A DNA stretch of 64,000 nucleotides, from assembly GCF_003812745.1 (NCBI RefSeq), contig NZ_CP033831.1, positions 4,092,001 to 4,156,000 of the forward strand. Direction: 5' to 3'. The position numbers were made by a program, and so were the translations under genes. The stretch comes from Serratia sp. FDAARGOS_506 (lineage in GTDB: Bacteria > Pseudomonadota > Gammaproteobacteria > Enterobacterales > Enterobacteriaceae). The notes beneath the pieces were generated by a model. The model searched no databases. It was not told the origin of the DNA and was given only the letters and a program-made list of their open reading frames with translations. This document shows, one piece after another, positions 1-6,849 of the stretch. Within the stretch, counting starts at the first letter, position 1; every line of letters starts with the position of its first letter.

Positions 1-210
1 AAAAGCATCCAACAAACAAAACACAGGCAATAAAAGTTGTTTAATAACAATTAAATAAAACAAAGTTAGTTACTGCATCGTGGTTTGTCATGCTGATTAA
101 TGTGGTTTGAATGACATTTTCGAATAAAAGCCAATGTGAGTTGGCCGGGGTTTTCAATAGCTTTATCAATAACCGCGAGCTAGAATTCAGCGCATCAATA
201 AGGAATTGCC
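1..210. other. Upstream region of the DeoR-type regulator gene
   Basis: No gene is seen in this AT-rich stretch. The octamer GTGGTTTG occurs at 80-87 and again at 102-109, two helical turns apart, and GTCAT/ATGAC arms lie around the same place. This is the sort of spacing expected of an operator read by a helix-turn-helix repressor, possibly the regulator that follows, but no consensus is available to test it. A ribosome-binding site (AAGGA, about 200-205) precedes the GTG start at 211. Confidence 0.35.
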
Positions 211-1050
211 GTGGCAAGCGGCACGGCGGAACTGACTGGTGCAGGAGTCTTTCGATTGAAAAGCAAAAGCGAACAGCTGGCGGAAATGCAGCAACGGCGC
301 GAAAAGATCCTCGACATGATCCGCGAAGACGGCTCGGCGACGGTCAAAATGCTTACCGATACCTTCAAGCTGACCGAGGCGACCATTCGTACCGACCTGC
401 GGGTTCTGCAGCAACAAGGCTATGTGCAGCGTTTTCACGGCGGCGCAACCTTGGTCGATGGCAAGCAAAATACCCATGCCATGCTGCTGGAGCGCCAGGT
501 CAACCTGACCGCCAAGGATCGCATCGGCAAGCTCGCCGCCGGTTTTATCGAGCCGGGCGACACCATCATTCTTGACTCGGGCACCACTACCACAGCTATC
601 GCCAATCACCTGAGCCACATCAAGAAACTGTCCGTTATCACCACCGGCGTCAATATCGCGTTGCAGCTGGGCGGCGAACCGGGCGTGAACATTTTGCTGA
701 CCGGCGGCTCGTTCAAATTTCCGACGCTCTCCACTTCAGGGGACAAAGCCGCCAGCTTCTTCGAAAACGTGTTGGCCCAGAAACTGTTCCTCGCGACGGC
801 CTGCATCTCACCCCGCCATGGACTCAGTTTCCCAAGCGAAACCGACATCAAACTGAAAACGGCGATGATCAACGCAGCCAATACGGTGTATGTGGTTGCC
901 GATTCAAGCAAAATCGATAAGGTGTCGATGTTCGCTTTGCCCTGCGACTGGCAGCATATCGACTATTTGATTACCGATGACGGTATCAGCCATACCGCCA
1001 TACAGGCCTTTGAGAAAGTAGGGGTAAAGGTGTTGGTGGCAGGCGCCTGA
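211..1050 (+). CDS. DeoR/GlpR-family sugar-metabolism transcriptional regulator
   Basis: The 279-residue product has the two-part build of the DeoR family. A winged helix-turn-helix (about residues 25-80, with EATIRTDLRVLQQQGYVQRF as recognition region and the following HGGA) leads to a DeoRC sensor domain with the ILDSGTTTTAIA phosphate-binding loop. Such proteins repress sugar or sugar-alcohol operons and are released by a phosphorylated intermediate. It reads more like the GatR/AgaR branch than like E. coli YciT. The GTG start at 211 is chosen for its AAGGA site; a start a little further in (before KSKSEQLAEMQQRRE) would also fit the family. Its target operon probably lies left of the window. 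Family is sure, ligand unknown. Confidence 0.85.
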   Translation: MASGTAELTGAGVFRLKSKSEQLAEMQQRREKILDMIREDGSATVKMLTDTFKLTEATIRTDLRVLQQQGYVQRFHGGATLVDGKQNTHAMLLERQVNLTAKDRIGKLAAGFIEPGDTIILDSGTTTTAIANHLSHIKKLSVITTGVNIALQLGGEPGVNILLTGGSFKFPTLSTSGDKAASFFENVLAQKLFLATACISPRHGLSFPSETDIKLKTAMINAANTVYVVADSSKIDKVSMFALPCDWQHIDYLITDDGISHTAIQAFEKVGVKVLVAGA

Positions 1051-1061
1051 CTGGCGCCTGC
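1039..1061. terminator. GC-rich hairpin between the regulator and pgpB
   Basis: A perfect 9-bp stem (GCAGGCGCC/GGCGCCTGC) with a 5-nt loop spans the stop codon of the regulator and lies just downstream of convergent pgpB. There is no T-run on either side, so it may be a weak or Rho-assisted terminator. Confidence 0.4.
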
Positions 1062-1072
1062 AAGAAGCGTGC

Positions 1073-1834
1073 TTATTCCGGCTTGCACGCCGCGATTTCA
1101 TGCTGCTCTTGCGGCGGCGGCGTCAGCGGGCCGAACCAGCGCTGCGCCAGCCAGCAGGTAACCACCACCAGCAACCAGCTGATTAGCGTAGCCATCGCCA
1201 GATCGCGCGGCCAGTGCATGCCCAGCATCAGGCGGCTACCCATCACGCCGGCCGCCCACACCATCAGCAGCGCGACGGTTTTGTAATGGCGTCGTGGCCA
1301 CAGCAACCCTACGCCCAATAGCGCCCAGGTGGCGGCGAACATCGTGTGCCCCGACGGGAAAGCGAAGCCGGTTTCAAACTGCCAGTGCTTGCGCAGCCAG
1401 CTCGGCACCAGCGTCTGGTCTTGCAACTGCTCGCGCACCAGCGCGCTGCGCTCTTTGCGATCCAGCGAGTAGAAATACTTGCCGTCCACGCCGTGGGTTT
1501 GCTCCAGCCACACCACGAAAGGACGCGGTTCTTGCACCCGATCCTTGATCAACGACTTGACGCCCTGCCCAATCAACAGCGCGGCGAAAAGCAGCATCGC
1601 CAGCCCGATGGCCGGCTTCAGCCGAAAGCGCAGGCACCACAAAAACCAGCCGCAGAGGATCGCGCTGGTCAGAATGCCCCACGGCGAGGTCACGGTTTCA
1701 GTCACCCAGTACAGCACTTTCAGCAGCTGGTCATTGCCGCCCGGTTGCCAATGCCAGCCGGATACCCAGACCACCAGCGGCATCAACAGCAGCAGCAACG
1801 CGCCGCCCGCCGTGCGTTTTGCTATCTCATACAT
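1073..1834 (-). CDS. pgpB: Phosphatidylglycerophosphatase B / undecaprenyl-diphosphatase (PAP2 family)
   Basis: The 253-residue inner-membrane lipid phosphatase shows the PAP2 signature: KDRVQEPRP (K-x6-RP), then PSGH in FAFPSGHTMF, then SRLMLGMHWPRD with the third-motif histidine. It dephosphorylates phosphatidylglycerol phosphate, diacylglycerol pyrophosphate and undecaprenyl pyrophosphate at the periplasmic face. Several hydrophobic segments precede and follow the catalytic motifs. It is divergent from ribA as in E. coli, but the lapA-lapB genes that follow pgpB there are absent; a DeoR-type gene converges on it instead. Confidence 0.92.
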   Translation of the reverse strand: MYEIAKRTAGGALLLLLMPLVVWVSGWHWQPGGNDQLLKVLYWVTETVTSPWGILTSAILCGWFLWCLRFRLKPAIGLAMLLFAALLIGQGVKSLIKDRVQEPRPFVVWLEQTHGVDGKYFYSLDRKERSALVREQLQDQTLVPSWLRKHWQFETGFAFPSGHTMFAATWALLGVGLLWPRRHYKTVALLMVWAAGVMGSRLMLGMHWPRDLAMATLISWLLVVVTCWLAQRWFGPLTPPPQEQHEIAACKPE

Positions 1835-2113
1835 TCCCGTTTTCCTCTGCGTGAATCAGGCTGCAGTGTAACAAGAGTGCAATCTTGATAACACGCGAAA
1901 AAATAAACAGATAGGCAACCTATCGCAATAATAGGTGGCCAGAAAACGCCATCTGCTGGTTTGCTGAGCACCGCCCGGCAAGAAGTTGTGGCAAAATAGC
2001 CGATAATTAACGAAATAGAGATCGGCGTAGCACGTTTTAGTCTTGGTCAATTTATCGAACCGGATTTAGGATGCGCGACAATGATTGAATCGTACGCTTT
2101 TGTGGAGAATGAC

Positions 2114-2707
2114 ATGCAGCTTAAACGGGTGGCAGAGGCTAAACTGCCGACACCTTGGGGCGATTTCCTGATGGTAGGATTCGAAGAACTGGCGACCGGG
2201 CATGACCATCTGGCGCTGGTATTCGGTGATATTTCCGGCGAAGCGCCGGTGCTCGCGCGCGTGCATTCCGAGTGTCTGACCGGCGATGCCTTGTTCAGCC
2301 TGCGCTGCGACTGCGGTTTTCAACTGGAAGCCGCGCTGGAGCAGATCGCCGAAGAAGGCCGCGGCATCCTGCTTTATCATCGCCAGGAGGGCCGCAATAT
2401 CGGCCTGTTGAACAAAATCCGCGCCTACGCCCTGCAGGATAAGGGCGCTGACACCGTGGAAGCCAACCATCAGCTCGGCTTCGCCGCCGACGAGCGCGAC
2501 TTCACCCTGTGCGCCGACATGTTCAAGCTGCTGGGCGTCGACGCGGTGCGTTTGCTGACCAACAACCCGAAAAAGGTCGAGATCCTGACCGAAGCCGGCA
2601 TCAACATCAGCGAGCGCGTGCCGCTGATCGTCGGCCGCAACCCGAAGAACGAACGCTACCTGGCGACCAAGGCCGCCAAAATGGGCCATTTGCTCGACCA
2701 GAAGTGA
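2114..2707 (+). CDS. ribA: GTP cyclohydrolase II
   Basis: RibA opens GTP to 2,5-diamino-6-ribosylamino-pyrimidinone phosphate, formate and pyrophosphate, the first step of riboflavin synthesis. The 197-residue protein is near-identical to E. coli RibA. The zinc cysteines lie in [18 protein letters not shown], the GTP-binding RQEGRNIGL motif follows, and [10 protein letters not shown] is conserved. The start at 2114 ([11 protein letters not shown]) is chosen because homology begins there and GGAG lies 8 nt upstream; an in-frame ATG at 2081 would add eleven unconserved residues. It is a single gene ended by its own terminator. Confidence 0.95.
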   Translation: MQLKRVAEAKLPTPWGDFLMVGFEELATGHDHLALVFGDISGEAPVLARVHSECLTGDALFSLRCDCGFQLEAALEQIAEEGRGILLYHRQEGRNIGLLNKIRAYALQDKGADTVEANHQLGFAADERDFTLCADMFKLLGVDAVRLLTNNPKKVEILTEAGINISERVPLIVGRNPKNERYLATKAAKMGHLLDQK

Positions 2708-2730
2708 TCGCCGCCGCGGCGGAAACAATC

Positions 2731-2756
2731 AGGGCGCCTTGCGGCGCCCTTTTTAT
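2731..2756 (+). terminator. ribA intrinsic terminator
   Basis: An 8-bp stem AGGGCGCC/GGCGCCCT with a TTGC loop is followed by TTTTTATT, 24 nt after the ribA stop codon. Confidence 0.85.
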
Positions 2757-2763
2757 TGCTTGA

Positions 2764-5436
2764 TTACAGCATTTTTCTGATCACATAGTGCAGGATGCCG
2801 TCGTTTTCGTAGTAGGTTAGCTCATTGCCGGTATCGATGCGGCAACGGGTGTCGATCACTTCCTTGCGCCCGTCAGCATAGGTAATATGCACCGGTACCG
2901 TCTGGCCCGGCTGCAGCTGCTGCAGACCACCGACGCTGATCTGCTCATCCCCGGTCAGCCCCAGCGTTTTGCGCGTCACCCCTTGCGGGAACTCCAGCGG
3001 CAAAATCCCCATGCCAATCAGGTTGGAACGGTGAATACGTTCGAAGGACTCGGCGATCACCACCCGCACGCCCAGCAGGCGCGGCCCTTTCGCCGCCCAG
3101 TCACGGCTGGAGCCGGAGCCGTACTCTTTACCGGCGATCACCGCCAGCGGCACCTTCTCTTGCTGATACTGCATGGCGGCGTCGTAGATAGACAGCTGCT
3201 GCTGCGACGGAATATGGCGGGTATAGCCCCCTTCCACGCCCGGCACCATTTCGTTGCGGATGCGGATATTGGCGAAGGTGCCACGCATCATCACTTCGTG
3301 GTTGCCGCGGCGCGAGCCGTAGGAGTTAAAATCCTGCGGCGCCACGCCGTGCTCGCTCAGGTAACGCCCCGCCGGGCTGTCGCGCTTGATGTTACCTGCC
3401 GGCGAGATATGGTCGGTGGTCACCGAATCGGCCAGAATCGCCAGAATGCGCGCGTCTTTGATGTCCTGCACCGGGTCCGGCTTCACCTTCATGGTGCTGA
3501 AGAACGGCGGATGGCGGATATAGGTAGAATCAGCCTGCCACTGATAGGTCGCCGAACCGGTCACCTGGATCGCCTGCCAGTTGGCGTCGCCGTCGAACAC
3601 TTCTCCGTATTCCTTGTGGAACATCTCGGTGCGCACTTCTTCCACCGCCTGAGCGATGTCCTGGCTGCTCGGCCAGATGTCCTTCAGGTAGACCGGTTGA
3701 CCGTCGTTGCCCGCGCCCAGCGGCTCTTTGGTCAGATCAATCTTCATGCTGCCCGCCAGCGCATAAGCCACCACCAGCGGCGGCGAGGCCAGCCAGTTGG
3801 TTTTCACCAGCGGGTGAATGCGCCCTTCGAAGTTGCGGTTGCCCGACAGCACTGCGCCTACGGTCAGATCGCCCTCTTTGATCGCCTGCTCGATCGGATC
3901 CGGCAGCGGGCCGGAGTTACCGATACAGGTGGTACAGCCATACCCCACCAGGTTGAACCCCAGCTCCTCCAGATAGGCGGTGAGTTTGGCGCTGTCGAAG
4001 TAGTCGGTCACCACTTTGGAACCCGGCGCCAGCGAGGTTTTTACCCAGGGCTTGCTGCGCAACCCTTTCTTGACGGCGTTTTTCGCCAACAGGCCGGCCG
4101 CCATCATCACGCTCGGGTTGGAGGTATTGGTGCAGGAGGTAATCGCCGCGATCACCACCGCGCCGTCGCGCAGTTCGTGCTGCTGCCCGTCCAGCGTAAA
4201 GGTTTTGCTGTCGCTCTTGGCCTTGTGGCCGCCGATATCCAACTCGGTGGCAGCCTTGAACGCCTGCGGCACATTCGGCAGCGCGACGCGATCCTGCGGG
4301 CGTTTCGGCCCGGCAAGGCTGGCTTCCACCGTCGACATATCCAGCGCCAGCGAGCTGGTGAAGACCGGTTCATCACCCGGGTTACGCCACATACCCTGCG
4401 CCTTGGCGTAGGCTTCCACCAAGGCGATTTGTTCGGCACTGCGGCCGCTGAGTTTCATATAGCCGAGCGTGACATCATCCACCGGGAAGAAGCCACAGGT
4501 GGCGCCGAACTCCGGCGACATGTTGGCGATGGTTGCCCGATCCGCCAGCGGCAGATCGGCCAGCCCGTCACCGTAAAACTCGACGAATTTGCCGACAACG
4601 CCGTGCTTGCGCAGCATTTGGGTCACGGTGAGCACCAGGTCGGTGGCGGTAATGCCCTCGCGGAGCTTGCCGGTCAGCTTGAAGCCGACCACGTCCGGGA
4701 TCAACATCGACACCGGCTGGCCCAGCATCGCCGCTTCCGCTTCGATACCGCCGACGCCCCAACCGAGAATGCCCAGGCCGTTAATCATGGTGGTGTGGGA
4801 GTCGGTGCCCACCAGCGTATCGGGATAAGCCACACGGCGACCGCTTTCGTCGCTGTGCCAGACCGTTTGGCCAAGATATTCGAGGTTAACCTGGTGACAG
4901 ATGCCGGTGCCCGGCGGCACCACGCGGAAGCGGTTGAAGGCTTTCTGCCCCCAGCGCAGGAAGGTGTAGCGTTCGTGGTTGCGTTGCATTTCGATACGCA
5001 CGTTGTCTTCAAAAGCACTGTCATCGCCAAACTCATCGACGGTGACCGAGTGGTCGATCACCAGATCCACCGGCGACAGCGGGTTCACCTGATCGACATT
5101 GCCGCCCAGCCGCCGCACCGCTTCACGCATCGCCGCCAGATCCACCACCGCCGGAACGCCGGTAAAATCCTGCATCAGCACGCGCGCCGGGCGATAGGCG
5201 ATCTCACGGTCAGCATGGCCGGTTTGCAGCCAGGCAACGATGGCCTTGAGGTCGTCAACCTGCACGGTGTCGCCATCCACATGGCGCAGCAGGTTTTCCA
5301 ACAGCACTTTCATTGATTTCGGCAACCGGTCGATATCACCCAGTTGCTTCGCCGCCAGTGGCAGACTGTAATAGTAATATTCGCTATTCAGCGCAACCAG
5401 CTTATCCATACTTGTTTCACGAAGATCGGACGACAT
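2764..5436 (-). CDS. acnA: Aconitate hydratase A
   Basis: AcnA isomerises citrate to isocitrate and is the stress-stable aconitase of Enterobacterales. The 890-residue protein matches E. coli AcnA throughout. The 4Fe-4S ligands are seen in TSCTNTSNPSV and GYGCTTCIGNSG, and the C-terminal swivel domain contains GSSRDWAAKG with the active-site serine/arginine region. The start at 5436 (MSSDLRETSMDK) follows GGAGGAGCT; the frame stays open 55 codons further upstream but without conservation. In E. coli the gene stands near cysB; here an accessory insertion of about 4 kb lies between them, so the acnA promoter must sit in 5437-5610 or in the foreign DNA beyond it. Confidence 0.96.
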   Translation of the reverse strand: MSSDLRETSMDKLVALNSEYYYYSLPLAAKQLGDIDRLPKSMKVLLENLLRHVDGDTVQVDDLKAIVAWLQTGHADREIAYRPARVLMQDFTGVPAVVDLAAMREAVRRLGGNVDQVNPLSPVDLVIDHSVTVDEFGDDSAFEDNVRIEMQRNHERYTFLRWGQKAFNRFRVVPPGTGICHQVNLEYLGQTVWHSDESGRRVAYPDTLVGTDSHTTMINGLGILGWGVGGIEAEAAMLGQPVSMLIPDVVGFKLTGKLREGITATDLVLTVTQMLRKHGVVGKFVEFYGDGLADLPLADRATIANMSPEFGATCGFFPVDDVTLGYMKLSGRSAEQIALVEAYAKAQGMWRNPGDEPVFTSSLALDMSTVEASLAGPKRPQDRVALPNVPQAFKAATELDIGGHKAKSDSKTFTLDGQQHELRDGAVVIAAITSCTNTSNPSVMMAAGLLAKNAVKKGLRSKPWVKTSLAPGSKVVTDYFDSAKLTAYLEELGFNLVGYGCTTCIGNSGPLPDPIEQAIKEGDLTVGAVLSGNRNFEGRIHPLVKTNWLASPPLVVAYALAGSMKIDLTKEPLGAGNDGQPVYLKDIWPSSQDIAQAVEEVRTEMFHKEYGEVFDGDANWQAIQVTGSATYQWQADSTYIRHPPFFSTMKVKPDPVQDIKDARILAILADSVTTDHISPAGNIKRDSPAGRYLSEHGVAPQDFNSYGSRRGNHEVMMRGTFANIRIRNEMVPGVEGGYTRHIPSQQQLSIYDAAMQYQQEKVPLAVIAGKEYGSGSSRDWAAKGPRLLGVRVVIAESFERIHRSNLIGMGILPLEFPQGVTRKTLGLTGDEQISVGGLQQLQPGQTVPVHITYADGRKEVIDTRCRIDTGNELTYYENDGILHYVIRKML

Positions 5437-5610
5437 AGCTCCTCCATTTCTTATTGTGACTAAAACAGGGTAATCACTGAGGTCTTGTTTAAAGATACCA
5501 CAAAGATAAGTTAACGTTTTGATAACAACACGTTTTGCACACAGCGATAGGCAGGAACAATCAACGGGAAGAAGTCCGAGCGCAGCCAAGGGGTTAGGCA
5601 ATACGCCAAC
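5437..5610 (-). promoter_or_regulatory. acnA upstream region
   Basis: About 170 bp of moderately AT-rich native sequence lies between the acnA start and the inverted-module element. It should hold the acnA promoter, but no -35/-10 pair or regulator box stands out clearly. The element starts abruptly at 5611. Confidence 0.35.
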
Positions 5611-5636
5611 AAAAACGCCGCAACGATGCGTAATGC
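5611..5636 (+). repeat. Left terminal inverted repeat of the 810-bp element
   Basis: The 26-nt left arm starts AAAAACGCCGCAACGATGCG. It pairs with 6395-6420 read on the other strand with two mismatches, both inside the near-palindromic CGCAACGATGCG core. Confidence 0.75.
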
Positions 5637-6008
5637 TTGTCAGTTAGCGTTTTTATGCAGGCGTTCGTGAAATTTTCGGTCGATAAAAGTGAGATGCCCC
5701 ATGTGGCTCACGCACCTCGACCGAGCCAGGGGCCGAAGGCGCGGCCCCTGGCAACCCGCGCCTTTGCCCTATCAGACGGTTGGCTTTGCCAACTTTACTC
5801 AGCCCATCCCTGGGCCTCGCCCCTTCGGGGCCGCTGCAAGCAGCGTTCAAATCTGCTCCAGGCAGATTTGTCCTCTCTCCGCCATAGCGCATTGAGGCCG
5901 GTTGCGACAGGCGTCCCTGCCTGTCTCACCTGAAACCGCCGTCCATGGCGGTTTCTCTTAATGCGCTATGCCTGCGTTCGGCGTCTTCAAGGGCACCCAA
6001 CACCGTGC

Positions 6009-6227
6009 TCATCTCCGACTTCTCTTCTCTGCCATTACCTCATAAAGGACGGGTTGCCCGGTAGCCACCAGCTCGGGTGTTGACCTTTGGCGCGCATCAC
6101 CGGCTGCCGAGCAAGACGGCATTGTCAGGGGCAACCGGCCAGGGAAGGCCGGTTGAGGCGAGACTAACAGGGACGTTTGTCGTAGCCGACCCGCCCGACA
6201 ATGCAGACGCGGCGAGGGTATCCGCAC
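6009..6227 (-). pseudogene. Fragment resembling P4-type Ash / Icd-like phage protein
   Basis: The 72-residue minus-strand frame contains RQTSLLVSPQPAFPGRLPLT followed by SAAGDARQRSTPELVA. I recognise this as the pattern of the Ash and 'host cell division inhibitor Icd-like' proteins of P4-type satellites and enterobacterial prophages. The frame opens only just before the GTG at 6227 because a stop codon lies 21 nt upstream of that GTG, so the usual N-terminal half is missing. The left module has the equivalent sequence (RQASLPVSPETAVHGG) interrupted by a stop. Family assignment is from memory and moderate; the truncation is seen directly. Confidence 0.45.
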
Positions 6228-6365
6228 AGCGGACAGACGGTGTTAAGCGAAGGCGCGGGTGGAGGGGCCGCGCCTTCGGCCCCTCCCATTGCCGTTCGCT
6301 ACGGCATCAGAGAAATGGGAGAGTTTTACGGCAATGAGGCTGCACGAAACACACAAAGATGGGAT

Positions 6366-6398
6366 AAAAAATGCCAGTCAGGCTTAACTGACTGGCAT
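6366..6398 (-). terminator. Terminator of the vgrG transcription unit
   Basis: An 11-bp perfect stem ATGCCAGTCAG/CTGACTGGCAT with a 6-nt loop is followed on the minus strand by TTTTTT. It lies 38 nt beyond the end of the 6437-6832 gene and overlaps the right arm of the 810-bp element. Confidence 0.75.
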
Positions 6399-6420
6399 TA
6401 CGCAACGATGCGGCGTTTTT
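6395..6420 (-). repeat. Right terminal inverted repeat of the 810-bp element
   Basis: On the minus strand it reads AAAAACGCCGCATCGTTGCG and continues to match the left arm for 26 nt with two differences. A looser match continues into the GTCAGTTA that follows in both copies. Confidence 0.75.
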
Positions 6421-6436
6421 GTAGGGAAAGGCTGGC

Positions 6437-6832
6437 TTACAACGGCTCAGCGGTGAGATCCATCTCCACAACCGCCAGCTGATTCTTACGGCCCTTCTTC
6501 ACCTTGATGCCCATCCCTTTGCGCAGCAGATGCATCTGGCCAGGCTGAACCAGGGCTTTGGCGGTGTGGAGCCGGGTGTCGCCGGGGAGATAAAAATCGA
6601 CGTCAAAGAAAAAGTCATTGCCGTACCGGGTGTTGGTTTGCCGACAAGACTCGAGGTGCGAGGCGATAATCTCGCCTTGCCAGCTGTCCTTGTTGAGATA
6701 ATTTTTAACCGCGGACATCTCGGTCGAGTTACCGCCGTTATTTTTAAAAATACAGTAAAAGAAAATACCCATCACGACAGGGGTGGCGATCCCCGCATAC
6801 AGAAAGTACTTCGACATATCAGCCAGAGACAT
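6437..6832 (-). CDS. Small single-pass membrane protein downstream of vgrG, function unknown
   Basis: I do not recognise this 131-residue protein. Residues 10-28 (FLYAGIATPVVMGIFFYCIF) form one membrane segment near the N-terminus. The rest is a compact, probably beta-rich soluble domain ending in PGQMHLLRKGMGIKVKKG...VVEMDL, which recalls small OB-like domains of the DUF3592 kind, but this is only a resemblance in layout. It starts 17 nt after the vgrG stop codon with GGAG upstream, so the two are co-transcribed and share the terminator at 6366-6398. Genes in this position next to vgrG often encode adaptors, effectors or immunity proteins. Its single anchored domain would fit a membrane-anchored immunity or accessory protein, which is inference only. 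Confidence 0.7.
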   Translation of the reverse strand: MSLADMSKYFLYAGIATPVVMGIFFYCIFKNNGGNSTEMSAVKNYLNKDSWQGEIIASHLESCRQTNTRYGNDFFFDVDFYLPGDTRLHTAKALVQPGQMHLLRKGMGIKVKKGRKNQLAVVEMDLTAEPL

Positions 6833-6849
6833 AAGTGTGCTGCTCCATT

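Larger units (their letters stand above)
5611..6420. repeat. 810-bp element made of two diverged, tail-to-tail inverted modules
   Basis: The element is bounded by 26-nt inverted ends (5611-5636 and 6395-6420) that match at 24 positions. Inside, both halves carry the same 22-nt core AGGGGCCGAAGGCGCGGCCC(CT), on the plus strand near 5724 and on the minus strand near 6267. Each core is followed by ACCCGCGCCTT and further on by GACAggCGTCCCTG...GTCTC-CCT-AACCG. The left half (plus strand) carries extra hairpins around 5815-5880 and a nested structure closed by TAGCGCATT/AATGCGCTA at about 5884-5972. The minus-strand half retains an open frame like P4 Ash/Icd-type proteins. It looks like satellite-prophage debris rather than an insertion sequence, since no transposase is present. 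Confidence 0.6.

Noticed and set aside
1479-1888. Plus-strand frames over pgpB
   Set aside because: They are antisense to the PAP2 motifs of pgpB and are not conserved.
2887-5316. 809-codon open frame on the plus strand
   Set aside because: It is antisense to acnA, which is conserved over its whole length; the frame is a by-product of high GC codon use.
5637-5933. 98-codon plus-strand frame in the left half of the 810-bp element
   Set aside because: It is made of hairpin sequence and is not in the frame that corresponds to the Ash-like remnant; the corresponding frame has a stop.
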